The position numbers and the translations under genes were made by a program. From Bacillus carboniphilus (GTDB lineage: Bacteria > Bacillota > Bacilli > Bacillales > JC228): a stretch of 64,000 nt of DNA. Shown piece after piece: positions 28,389 to 36,682 of the stretch. Within the stretch, counting starts at the first letter, position 1; every line of letters starts with the position of its first letter. Location of the stretch: contig NZ_BAAADJ010000023.1 of NCBI RefSeq assembly GCF_039522365.1, positions 1-64,000 of the forward strand. Reading direction: 5' to 3'. Under the pieces are notes generated by a model that saw nothing but the letters and a program-made list of their open reading frames with translations, was not told where the DNA came from and searched no databases.

Positions 28389-28637
28389 TTAGTATTGCTG
28401 CTGCCCAATGCCTAATCTACGTTCAATTCTTTCAATACGACGATCTAAACGGTCAAACTGACGATTAAGGCGGTCTACTTGTCTTTCAAGTTGTGACACA
28501 CGTCTTTCAAGTGATTGGCCACCGCCACCAGGATAACCGCCACCAGGGTAACCAGGTGAACCACCGCCTGGGAATCCAGGTATCGGAATATATACGCCAC
28601 CTTGGCCGATTGGTGGCTGTTGCTGTCTATAATACAT
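28389..28637 (-). CDS. Small Gly/Pro-rich protein with C-terminal coiled coil
   Basis: 82 residues in two parts. Residues 1-40 are Tyr/Gln/Gly/Pro-rich with short GGGxPGYPGG-type repeats. Residues 42-75 form a heptad coiled coil, LERRVSQLERQVDRLNRQFD onward, with Leu/Val/Phe/Ile at a/d positions and many Arg-Asp/Glu pairs. No signal peptide. Such layouts occur in Bacillus spore surface proteins, but I do not recognise the family. A strong GAGGAGGG site supports expression. Confidence 0.75.
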   Translation of the reverse strand: MYYRQQQPPIGQGGVYIPIPGFPGGGSPGYPGGGYPGGGGQSLERRVSQLERQVDRLNRQFDRLDRRIERIERRLGIGQQQY

Positions 28638-28732
28638 AAGAGCCCTCCTCGATATTGTTTCATTGTAGTTTATGAAAATTAGGCCATCCTGGTCACAGAT
28701 TTACCGAATCTTTCTAATAGAAGGTGACACCA

Positions 28733-29446
28733 TTGAGAATAGATAAAATGCTTGCTAATTTAGGATATGGAAGTCGAAAAGAAGTGAAGAAGCTACTAAA
28801 AGATGGAGCTGTTTTAGTAAATGGTTCTTTGATTAAAGATGCTAAAGAACATGTAAATCCAGACGAAGACATAGTTACGATACACGGGGAAGAAGTAGTA
28901 TATCGAGAGTTTATTTACCTCATGATGAATAAGCCACCAGGTGTGATTTCAGCAACTGAGGATACTAGAGAGGAAACGGTAATCGATTTACTAGAAATTG
29001 AAGATGCGGTCTTTCAACCATTTCCGGTTGGACGGCTCGATAAGGATACTGAAGGTCTTCTGTTACTAACAAATGACGGGCAACTGGCACATCAACTTCT
29101 ATCTCCCAAAAAACATGTACCCAAAACATACTTTGCCGTAGTTGAAGGGGAAGTTGATGAGGAAGATATACAGGCATTTGAAGAAGGGGTCACTTTAGAT
29201 GATGGGTATGAAACGAAGCCGGGATATTTAAAAATATTAAAAGCCGGCCAAACTTCCGATATTGAACTGACCATAACAGAAGGAAAGTTCCATCAGGTTA
29301 AGCGCATGTTTGCTGCAAGAGGAAAAAGGGTGATTTATTTAAAACGCCTATCGATGGGGAAGCTTCAGTTAGATGAAACATTGGAATTAGGGGAGTATCG
29401 TGAATTAACAGAAGAAGAAGTTGAATTATTAAAAGAGGGAAGATAA
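28733..29446 (+). CDS. ytzG: 16S rRNA pseudouridine synthase YtzG (RsuA/RluB family)
   Basis: 237 residues. N-terminal S4 RNA-binding domain (MRIDKMLANLGYGSRKEVKK) and catalytic pseudouridine synthase domain with the Asp motif GRLDKDTEGLLLLTNDG. RsuA-type enzymes make pseudouridine at 16S rRNA 516 (E. coli numbering). I use TTG 28733 after AAGGTGA; GTG 28724 overlaps that site. The strong terminator at 29449 follows, then a 52-bp repeat array. Confidence 0.9.
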   Translation: MRIDKMLANLGYGSRKEVKKLLKDGAVLVNGSLIKDAKEHVNPDEDIVTIHGEEVVYREFIYLMMNKPPGVISATEDTREETVIDLLEIEDAVFQPFPVGRLDKDTEGLLLLTNDGQLAHQLLSPKKHVPKTYFAVVEGEVDEEDIQAFEEGVTLDDGYETKPGYLKILKAGQTSDIELTITEGKFHQVKRMFAARGKRVIYLKRLSMGKLQLDETLELGEYRELTEEEVELLKEGR

Positions 29447-29448
29447 GG

Positions 29449-29472
29449 CGGAGACGGTGGTCTCCGTTTTTT
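29449..29472 (+). terminator. Terminator of ytzG
   Basis: CGGAGAC-GGTG-GTCTCCG followed by T6. Confidence 0.88.
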
Positions 29473-29528
29473 GTGGTTTAAAAATGAAGACTCTGTTGTT
29501 TGTGATTTAAGGAGTTCTCTTTTTAGCC

Positions 29529-29996
29529 GAAGGTCTCGGTTATTAGTGAATCCGATCTCAAACGAGACAGAAAGTGCTGCGTCTGTCCCGTTTAGTGGTA
29601 AACCAAGTCTCAAACGGGACAGAAGAGACGGCGTCTGTCCCGTTTAGCAGTGAATCCAGGCTCAAACGGGACAGAAGAGATGGCGTTTGTCCTGTTTAGC
29701 AGTGAATGCAGTCTCAAACGGGACAGAAGAGACGGTGTCTGTCCCGTTTAGCAGTGAATGCAGACTCAAACGGGACAGAAGAGACGGTGTCTGTCCCATT
29801 TAGGAGTGAATCCAGCCTCAAACGGGACAGCAGAGTGTACGTCTGTCCCATTTAGGAGTGAATCCAGCCTCAAACGGGACAGCAGAGTGTACGTCTGTCC
29901 CATTTAGGAGTGAATCCAGTCTCAAACGGGATAGAAGAGACGGCGTCTGTCCCGTTTAGCATTGAAGCCAACCTCAAACGGGACAGAAGAAACCGC
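29529..29996 (+). repeat. Tandem array of nine 52-bp hairpin units
   Basis: Units start at 29529 (divergent), 29581, 29633, 29685, 29737, 29789, 29841, 29893 and 29945, exactly 52 bp apart. Each unit reads GTCTGTCCCGTTTAGCAGTG, AATCCAGTCTC, AAACGGGACAGAAGAGACGG, C; TGTCCCGTTT and AAACGGGACA are inverted repeats that form a 10-bp hairpin. In the first unit the stem is GTCTCG/CGAGAC, a compensatory change. Units at 29789 and 29841 are identical. The array lies between the terminators of ytzG and ytzE. Confidence 0.95.
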
Positions 29997-30036
29997 ACCT
30001 GTCACTTTCATCACAAATACTTCCAAAAATGAACCC

Positions 30037-30069
30037 AAAAAAAAAGACCACTGTGCCCACACAGTAGTC
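30037..30069 (-). terminator. Terminator of ytzE
   Basis: On the minus strand GACTACTGTG pairs with CACAGTGGTC (10 bp, one G-U) followed by T9. Confidence 0.88.
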
Positions 30070-30111
30070 CAAAATAAAAACACCTGATGTATGTAACTGT
30101 AAATGCTAAGT

Positions 30112-30333
30112 CTATGAAGTCATCTTTACTTTTTTCCTAGTTGTAGTCCATTTTCCTCTGCTAGGACTTTTTACTAAGTTGTTATATGCTAACACGTTTA
30201 AATCTCTTTGGATGGTTCTCGAGGTCATGTTGAATTCCTCTACAAGCTCTTGGGTGGAAACCGTACCGTTCTCCTTTATAAACATATAAACAGATTTTAT
30301 ACGGGTCAGCATACGGTCAGTTGTTGGTTTCAA
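30112..30333 (-). CDS. ytzE: DeoR-type HTH protein YtzE
   Basis: 73 residues, only a winged helix-turn-helix: VSTQELVEEFNMTSRTIQRD is the HTH, followed by LNVLAYNNLVKSPSRGKWTTT. It lacks the sugar-phosphate sensor domain of full DeoR regulators. B. subtilis YtzE has the same length, so this is not a truncation. The target is unknown. TTG start after AAAAGGAG. Confidence 0.85.
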   Translation of the reverse strand: MKPTTDRMLTRIKSVYMFIKENGTVSTQELVEEFNMTSRTIQRDLNVLAYNNLVKSPSRGKWTTTRKKVKMTS

Positions 30334-30722
30334 AAAACCACTCCTTTTGAACTTTTTCCAAAGGCAACCCTACATTCGGCACTTCAATCCAATGCGTTTC
30401 GGGGTTATGGTTTGTTGGCAAACAACTCCTTCAAGAGGTGATCCCAATAAAATCAATATTCCGACTATTTTGGGTTCACGATATTTAGTTATCTTAAATG
30501 TAATAATTCTATTGTAGCCTTTTTTCAGAAAAAAGACTAGGAATTCAAGAAAATTTACAAATATTTACCTTTATAGAACATTTCAACCTACAGAAAACTG
30601 AATTTTCAATCTCCACCTCCTCTTTCCATATATATGAGATGATATGGAAAACTTTATCCTTTTTTCTAAAAAGTGACTCTTTTTCCCAAAGAATTTCGTA
30701 TAGGTAGATGAGGTGTTTTTAG
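30334..30722. other. Intergenic region between ytzE and ythP
   Basis: No gene is visible. The only structure I see is a perfect 9-bp inverted repeat, TTTCCATAT (30623-30631) and ATATGGAAA (30642-30650), about 75 bp before ythP; it could be an operator for the transporter genes. The remainder is AT-rich with no clear consensus promoter. Confidence 0.4.
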
Positions 30723-31430
30723 ATGAACAATATTGTAACAGTTGATATTCAATCTGCAGGCTATGAAAAAAAGAAACCGATGATCAAGGATGTTCAGTTT
30801 TCCATTCAAAGAGGAGAGATTGTTGGTTTAATTGGACCAAATGGGGCTGGTAAGAGTACAACGATTCAAAGTTTGCTAGGACTTTTAGAGTTTGTTGATG
30901 GCAGTGTATCCTGGGAAGAAAAGATGAGGCTTTCCTATATACCAGAAAAACCTTTGTATTATGACGACTTAACATTAAGAGAGCATATTGATTTCTTGCT
31001 AACTGTAGAAAATACATATGACAAAGAATCACTTGAACTAGTGGACGAGCTTTTAGAGATATTTAAATTAAAAGACTTTCAGCACCAATTGCCAGCTACT
31101 TTTTCTAAAGGGATGCAACAAAAGGGAATGATCGTTTTTGCCCTGATGACTAAACCGGATTTTTATTTAATAGATGAGCCCTTTATTGGCCTAGATCCCA
31201 ATGCTACCAAAAAGCTCTTAGAATTACTCCAATCTGAGATTAACCGGGGAGCTGGGATACTAATGTCAACCCATGTGTTGGATACGGCTGAAAAAATATG
31301 TGATCGATTCCTGCTACTCAATCAAGGTGAATTACTTGCGAAAGGAACTCTTCAAGAATTAAATGAGAAAAAGGGTACACCGATGCTTTCCTTATTGGAT
31401 TTATTTGAAGTGTTTACGGAGGATAGATAA
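30723..31430 (+). CDS. ythP: ABC transporter ATP-binding protein YthP (EcsA-like)
   Basis: 235 residues. Walker A GPNGAGKST, a signature variant FSKGMQQK (LSGGQ-like), Walker B FYLIDEPFIGLDP, H-loop STHVLDTAE. EcsA/YthP-type exporter ATPase, paired with the membrane protein YthQ that starts directly after its stop codon. ATG follows GAGGTG. Cargo unknown; the related EcsAB supports proteolysis and peptide-signal processing. Confidence 0.87.
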   Translation: MNNIVTVDIQSAGYEKKKPMIKDVQFSIQRGEIVGLIGPNGAGKSTTIQSLLGLLEFVDGSVSWEEKMRLSYIPEKPLYYDDLTLREHIDFLLTVENTYDKESLELVDELLEIFKLKDFQHQLPATFSKGMQQKGMIVFALMTKPDFYLIDEPFIGLDPNATKKLLELLQSEINRGAGILMSTHVLDTAEKICDRFLLLNQGELLAKGTLQELNEKKGTPMLSLLDLFEVFTEDR

Positions 31431-32615
31431 TTGAAAGAGAGTCGAATCTTTGTAAGACGTGTCAAAAAATCCTATAGAGAAAAGGCTATGGTTTTAAAAG
31501 TCATTGGTGATTGGACAATTTGGCTCTATTTATTTATTCCGGCTACTGTCATAGGTGTCATTCAATATAATCGTTGGTTACATGAACCGCCCGTTCTGTT
31601 AAATGAAATATTTATTATCTTTGTTTGGTTACTCTTTTATGTGGTTGTATGGAATGGTAGGATTAGACCTTTTTTAGAAGAACCAGACCCTGTATTTTTA
31701 ATGAAGAAACCTACCTCTATTATTAAACTTAAAAAATATGCTCTTACCTATGGAATCGTATTCTATTCCTTTACGACTCTCGTTTTTACAATATTGGTAT
31801 ATCCAATTCTGTTAAAACCACTAGCATATTCATTAGATGATTGGCTATGCTTTTTCTGTTTTTGGCTAGTGATGAAATGGTTCATTTTAGCATTGAAACG
31901 TAAGATTAACATCAATCATAAATATGTTAATCATTTCGTTTATACTGGAATGTTTTTAGTAGGCATTGGATTCCTACTTATAATGTTTCAGCTCTGGTTA
32001 TTTTTCCCCCAGGTCTTATGGTTTGTTATCATCTTGATCGGTGTTCTTTCACTTGCAATCCATATCCATCATGCAAAGTCACTGTTCACCTTTCATCAAG
32101 ATCTAATACAAGAACAAAAAGAACGTAGTAAATGGACAATGTGGACCTTTTCAATGGTGAAAGAAATTGAAAAGCCAAAAGTAATCCGCCGAAAAAAACC
32201 AATTATGTTAGAGCGGGGGGACAGTCCGTTAATAAAGAAGAGATCACAAGTAAACGGTTTTTTAGAACTATTTCTTAAAGTCTTTTTCAGAAACGGAAAC
32301 TATGTACTTGGCTATGCTCAGCTTACACTTTTCACCTGTATTGCATTTGCAGTTATTCCATCGTTAGTGGTAAAAATCATTGTGTTAGTCTGTTACTTTT
32401 TTATGATTCTATTTTGGTTAGATCAAGTAACGGAAACCATTCTTCGAAAGAGTAAGCTTGGACATAAATACAATAAAGATATTCATTTTTTATTGGCCAA
32501 AAAGAAATTCAGTAACATACTTGGTGGAATTTCTTTAGGGGTTGTTCTACTTGTCTTTTTTTTAACGATTCAGGACCCATTAGCAGGATTACGCTCCATA
32601 CTTTATCGAATATAA
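31431..32615 (+). CDS. ythQ: ABC transporter permease YthQ (EcsB family)
   Basis: 394 residues, hydrophobic with about eight membrane segments in two clusters (about 27-210 and 285-385) around a charged cytoplasmic stretch. EcsB family. TTG start directly after the ythP stop, with GGAGG 8 nt upstream, so an operon with the ATPase. Substrate unknown. Confidence 0.84.
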   Translation: MKESRIFVRRVKKSYREKAMVLKVIGDWTIWLYLFIPATVIGVIQYNRWLHEPPVLLNEIFIIFVWLLFYVVVWNGRIRPFLEEPDPVFLMKKPTSIIKLKKYALTYGIVFYSFTTLVFTILVYPILLKPLAYSLDDWLCFFCFWLVMKWFILALKRKININHKYVNHFVYTGMFLVGIGFLLIMFQLWLFFPQVLWFVIILIGVLSLAIHIHHAKSLFTFHQDLIQEQKERSKWTMWTFSMVKEIEKPKVIRRKKPIMLERGDSPLIKKRSQVNGFLELFLKVFFRNGNYVLGYAQLTLFTCIAFAVIPSLVVKIIVLVCYFFMILFWLDQVTETILRKSKLGHKYNKDIHFLLAKKKFSNILGGISLGVVLLVFFLTIQDPLAGLRSILYRI

Positions 32616-32687
32616 AATAGGTGGATAATCAAAAATGGTTTTGGTAAGCTAGCGATAAGAAATAAACAAACAATAAGGAGATTGAGT

Positions 32688-34097
32688 ATGGCCACCATCC
32701 ATTGGTTAGAAGAAATACAAAGTAGAAAAGATGATTTACTAGCTGATGCCAAAGGACTTCTTGCCATTAAAAGTATATTGGATGAAGATCATTCAATGAG
32801 TGATGCTCCTTTAGGTAAGGAAGTTAAAGAAGCTTTAGATTTCATGCTACAACTTGGTAAACGAGATGGATTTCAAACGAAAAACGTAGATAACTTGGCG
32901 GGACATATTGAATATGGAGAGGGAGACGAGATGATTGGAATTCTCTGTCATGTTGATGTAGTACCTGCCGGTGAAGGATGGACTAGTCCGCCATTTTCTC
33001 CAGAAGTTAGAGATGGAAAGCTTTATGCTAGAGGTGCGATGGATGATAAAGGTCCCACTATTGCAGCTTATTATGGTATGAAGCTACTAAAAGAATTAAA
33101 CCTTCCGCTTAATCGAAGAGTCCGTGTCATTATTGGGACAGATGAGGAGAGTAAATGGAGATGTGTCTCTCGCTACTTTGAAACGGAAGAAATGCCGAAA
33201 TACGGCTTTGCACCAGATGCAGACTTTCCTATAATTCATGCGGAAAAAGGGATTGCAGATTTTTATATCATCCAAGAAGACCAACCTTCTACTTATGAAG
33301 GGATTGAGGTCGTATCGTTTCATTCTGGTCAGAGATTAAATATGGTACCTGACCATGCTGTCGCAACGTTATCATTACATAAAGATACAGAAGCCTTAAA
33401 GGAAAGCTTCCTTGACTATTTGAACACTCATCAATTAGAAGGGACATTCAATGTCGAAAAGGATGAAGTTGTTTTAGAAGTAAAAGGAAAAGCCGCCCAT
33501 GCCATGGAGCCAAATAATGGTGTGAACGCTGGGCTTTATTTAGGCGCTTATCTTTCTACTTTAGAGCTAAGCAGTAGACCAGCCCAATTTTTCGGATTTC
33601 TATATGATTTTCTTTTCAAGGATACAAGAGGAAACAAGCTAGGACTAAAATTTTCAGATGATATCACAGGAGACTTAACATTAAATGTTGGGACCATTGT
33701 CTATCAAAAAGATGGAGAGTCAAAGTTTGGGATCAATATTCGCTACCCAGTCACATATAGTATGGCAGATCAGCTAGGATCGTTAGAAGCTTTACTTCAG
33801 GATAAAGGACTGAAGCTTGCAGATTTTGATGATTCCAAACCACATCATGTTGAGAAGGACAGTCCCCTTATTCAAATCCTACAAAAAGTGTATGAAGAAC
33901 AAACGGGCGATAAGGCTGAATTGTTAACCATTGGTGGAGGAACTTACGCAAGATCACTCCAACAGGGTGTTGCTTTTGGTCCATTATTCCCTGGGAGACC
34001 TGATGTAGCCCATCAGAAAGATGAATACATGGAAGTAGAAGATTTACTCAAAGCAGCAGCCATTTATGCACAAGCGATTTATGAACTGGCAAAATAA
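32688..34097 (+). CDS. pepV: Dipeptidase PepV (YtjP)
   Basis: 469 residues, M20 family zinc dipeptidase. Metal ligands and catalytic residues lie in CHVDVVPAG, RGAMDDKGP and DEES-W (a shared Glu and Asp), followed by the DADFP region. PepV cleaves dipeptides with an unblocked N-terminal residue, including some carnosine-like and D-Ala-containing ones. ATG 32688 follows AAGGAG at 7 nt; TTG 32682 lacks spacing. dat follows 24 nt downstream, perhaps as an operon. Confidence 0.9.
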   Translation: MATIHWLEEIQSRKDDLLADAKGLLAIKSILDEDHSMSDAPLGKEVKEALDFMLQLGKRDGFQTKNVDNLAGHIEYGEGDEMIGILCHVDVVPAGEGWTSPPFSPEVRDGKLYARGAMDDKGPTIAAYYGMKLLKELNLPLNRRVRVIIGTDEESKWRCVSRYFETEEMPKYGFAPDADFPIIHAEKGIADFYIIQEDQPSTYEGIEVVSFHSGQRLNMVPDHAVATLSLHKDTEALKESFLDYLNTHQLEGTFNVEKDEVVLEVKGKAAHAMEPNNGVNAGLYLGAYLSTLELSSRPAQFFGFLYDFLFKDTRGNKLGLKFSDDITGDLTLNVGTIVYQKDGESKFGINIRYPVTYSMADQLGSLEALLQDKGLKLADFDDSKPHHVEKDSPLIQILQKVYEEQTGDKAELLTIGGGTYARSLQQGVAFGPLFPGRPDVAHQKDEYMEVEDLLKAAAIYAQAIYELAK

Positions 34098-34121
34098 TTG
34101 ACAGAAATGGGGAGAAGTCGA

Positions 34122-34976
34122 ATGGAGAAAGCACTTTGGAATGGTAAAATTGTAAATAAAGATGAAATAAAAATCAGTATTGATGATCGTGCTTTTCATT
34201 TTGGAGACGGCGTTTACGAAGTCATTAGAGTTTACGAGGGAGAACTTTATTTGGCTGAAGCTCATATGAAAAGGCTGTATCAAAGTGCTGAAAAGGTTGG
34301 TATTCGAATTGAGGTTAATCCCGATACATTTTTAGAGCAATTAGTACAGTTGAAAGAAGAAGCAAACCTAATAGATGGTACGATCTATGTACAGGTTTCC
34401 AGAGGAGTATCACCTCGAAATCACCCATTCCCAACTCCAGCGGTTGCAGCTGAAATTGTTGGATTCACTAAGGGTGCCAAACGGCCATTTGAACAAATGA
34501 AAGCAGGCGTTAAGGCAACTGTTATTGAAGATACAAGATGGTTACACTGTGATATTAAGAGTATCAGCTTACTCGGAAACGTATTGGCCAAACAAAAAGC
34601 TGTGGAAGCCGGTTGCTTTGAATCCATCCAACATAGAGATGGTGTTGTAACGGAAGGTAGCTCGACCAACGCTTTTATTGTTAAAAATAATACGGTGTAC
34701 ACACACCCAGCAGATCACCTGATTTTAAATGGAATCACTCGTCAGCGCCTGATTGAACTTGGTAGAAATCATGGGATAGACATTCAGGAGGTAGCTTTTT
34801 CAACTGAAGACCTACTGAATGCGGATGAAGTGTTTGTTGCCGGGACAACGGTTGAAATTATGCCGGTTATTCAAGTCGATGACAAGAAATATGGTGACAA
34901 TCCAGGTCCTATAACCCAAACCTTACAAAGACTTCTTCATGAGGATATTGAAAAGGTAGCAGGTGTAAGAAACTAA
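34122..34976 (+). CDS. dat: D-amino acid aminotransferase
   Basis: 284 residues, PLP class IV aminotransferase. The N-terminal DDRAFHFGDGVYEVIRVYEG is typical of D-alanine aminotransferase, with PLP-binding Lys in CDIKSISLLGN. It transfers amino groups between D-alanine and 2-oxoglutarate, making D-glutamate for peptidoglycan. ATG 34122 follows GGGGAG. Coding next to pepV suggests linked peptide/D-amino-acid use. B. subtilis Dat lies elsewhere (yheM), so this position is different. Confidence 0.88.
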   Translation: MEKALWNGKIVNKDEIKISIDDRAFHFGDGVYEVIRVYEGELYLAEAHMKRLYQSAEKVGIRIEVNPDTFLEQLVQLKEEANLIDGTIYVQVSRGVSPRNHPFPTPAVAAEIVGFTKGAKRPFEQMKAGVKATVIEDTRWLHCDIKSISLLGNVLAKQKAVEAGCFESIQHRDGVVTEGSSTNAFIVKNNTVYTHPADHLILNGITRQRLIELGRNHGIDIQEVAFSTEDLLNADEVFVAGTTVEIMPVIQVDDKKYGDNPGPITQTLQRLLHEDIEKVAGVRN

Positions 34977-34978
34977 GG

Positions 34979-35020
34979 AAAAAGCCAGACTCGCTTTTAG
35001 AGGCGAATCTGGCTTTTCTT
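34979..35020. terminator. Terminator shared by dat and the cysteine synthase
   Basis: AAAGCCAGA and TCTGGCTTT are extended by TCGC/GCGA across one mismatch, with T-runs on both strands. Confidence 0.85.
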
Positions 35021-35043
35021 CTTTTAAAGCATTGGTAATTCAA

Positions 35044-35976
35044 TTATTCAAACTGAAACAAATCACTAGAGAGGTATCTTTCTCCGGTATCTGGTGCGAT
35101 ACATACCACTACCTCTCCTGGCTTCAGCGTTTTAGCCACTTCAATAGCTGCAAAACAAGAAGCGCCTGAGGATGGCCCTACTAAAATTCCTTCTTCACTA
35201 GCCATTCTTCGTGTGATTTCGTATGCATCTTCATCCTTAATTTGGTGAATTTTATCATATACCTTTTCATTCAAAGTATCAGGAACAAAACCTGGGCTAG
35301 TACCTACCAATTTATGTTTGCCTGGCTTACCTCCAGATAAAACGGGTGATCCTGCAGGTTCTACGACATGCACTTGTAAGTTAGGGTACTTTTTCTTTAG
35401 TTCTTCTCCAGTCCCAGTAATGGTTCCCCCTGTACCGGCAGTAGCGATAAAGGCAGACAATGGTTTCTTTAATTGTTCCATGCAGTCAATAATTTCAACG
35501 GCTGTTGTGTGTCGATGGGCATCTGGATTTGATTGGTTTTCAAATTGCATAGGGATAAAACTATTTGGGATCTCATCAGCAAGTTCTTTAGCCTTCTTTA
35601 TAGATCCGGGCATTTTTTCATCACCTGGAGTCAAAACAACCTCAGCCCCGTATGCCTTTAAGATGTTTATTCGTTCTTTGGTCATTGTATCAGGCATAAC
35701 AAGGATGGCTCTGTACCCTCTAGCTGCAGCATTCATCGCAAGTCCTATGCCTGTGTTACCGCTTGTTGGCTCAATAATGGTGGAGCCTGGTTTTAATTGG
35801 CCTTCTTTTTCGGCTTGTACAATCATTTCATAGGCAGCACGGTCTTTTACGCTGCGGCTAGGGTTGAAATATTCGAGCTTTACATATACATCTGCCCCAT
35901 TAGCGGGGCTTAATTTATTTAATTTTACTAATGGTGTATCACCAATGAGTTCTGCTATATTTTGAACGACTTTCAT
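35044..35976 (-). CDS. ytkP: Cysteine synthase-like protein YtkP
   Basis: 310 residues. PLP-dependent O-acetylserine sulfhydrylase fold: Lys of SVKDRAA holds PLP, PTSGNTGIG binds substrate and GTGGTITGTGEEL binds phosphate. B. subtilis has YtkP next to CysK and the specific substrate is less certain. ATG 35976 (MKVVQNIAELIGDTPLV) follows AAAGGA at 9 nt; the 6-codon upstream extension lacks a site. No T-box or SAM motif upstream. Confidence 0.88.
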   Translation of the reverse strand: MKVVQNIAELIGDTPLVKLNKLSPANGADVYVKLEYFNPSRSVKDRAAYEMIVQAEKEGQLKPGSTIIEPTSGNTGIGLAMNAAARGYRAILVMPDTMTKERINILKAYGAEVVLTPGDEKMPGSIKKAKELADEIPNSFIPMQFENQSNPDAHRHTTAVEIIDCMEQLKKPLSAFIATAGTGGTITGTGEELKKKYPNLQVHVVEPAGSPVLSGGKPGKHKLVGTSPGFVPDTLNEKVYDKIHQIKDEDAYEITRRMASEEGILVGPSSGASCFAAIEVAKTLKPGEVVVCIAPDTGERYLSSDLFQFE

Positions 35977-36106
35977 AACATACATTCCTTTCAACTTATG
36001 TGAGTTTTATATTACTAGAATAAAGACCGAGCAATCAAATGGTACATACTTATTATGATCATTTGTTAAAATAAGTAAGTGATTAAAATGAACGGACGTG
36101 ATTCTA

Positions 36107-36664
36107 TTGGCGAACCATTATTTTTTTGCTGTTCCACTACCTGCAGATGTGAAACAAAGAATCCATGAAGAATGCGAGAGCCTCTCACAAGAGCTCTTAT
36201 TCCATAAATGGGTTCATCAAGAGGATTATCATATTACATTAGCATTTCTTGGCGGTGCAGACTTTGGACAAGTTAAGGAAGCAATGGCTTCGATGAGGCA
36301 GCCTTTACAACAATTATCCCCTTTTACACTAACACTTGATTCCTTGGGGGTTTTTGGAAAGCCACAAAACCCACGTATTTTTTGGCTTGGTGTGAAGGAA
36401 AGTTCAGTCCTTAATAAAACAAGAGATGTTGTTTATAAAGCTTGCGAGAGTGCAGGTTTTTCTTTAGACAAACGCCCTTTTTCACCACATATTACGGTTG
36501 CAAGGAAATGGATTGGATCAGAAAATTTCGATTTATCTCTTTTGAATCATACTGCCTTAACCGATACATTTACTGTAGACAAAGTAGTTTTATATGAAAC
36601 ACATCTTCACAAGACTCCAAAATATAAGGTAGCGGAAACACTCTTTTTCCATCATAATGATTAG
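36107..36664 (+). CDS. thpR: RNA 2',3'-cyclic phosphodiesterase (ThpR/YtlP)
   Basis: 185 residues. Two HxTx motifs, HITLAF and HITVAR, characteristic of 2H phosphoesterases that open 2',3'-cyclic phosphates or join 2'-5' RNA. Named YtlP in B. subtilis. TTG 36107 (MANHYFFAVPLP) is chosen with GGACGTGA upstream; GTG 36098 is an in-frame alternative with a poor site. First of ytlPQR. Confidence 0.87.
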   Translation: MANHYFFAVPLPADVKQRIHEECESLSQELLFHKWVHQEDYHITLAFLGGADFGQVKEAMASMRQPLQQLSPFTLTLDSLGVFGKPQNPRIFWLGVKESSVLNKTRDVVYKACESAGFSLDKRPFSPHITVARKWIGSENFDLSLLNHTALTDTFTVDKVVLYETHLHKTPKYKVAETLFFHHND

Positions 36665-36682
36665 TAAAGGGGGAGGTTAATG

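Noticed and set aside
29529-29996. Resemblance to a CRISPR array
   Set aside because: The repeats are contiguous copies of the same 52-bp unit, with no variable spacers and no cas genes nearby.
35318-35833. 171-residue open frame on the plus strand
   Set aside because: It is a shadow of the well-supported cysteine synthase on the other strand, with implausible composition.
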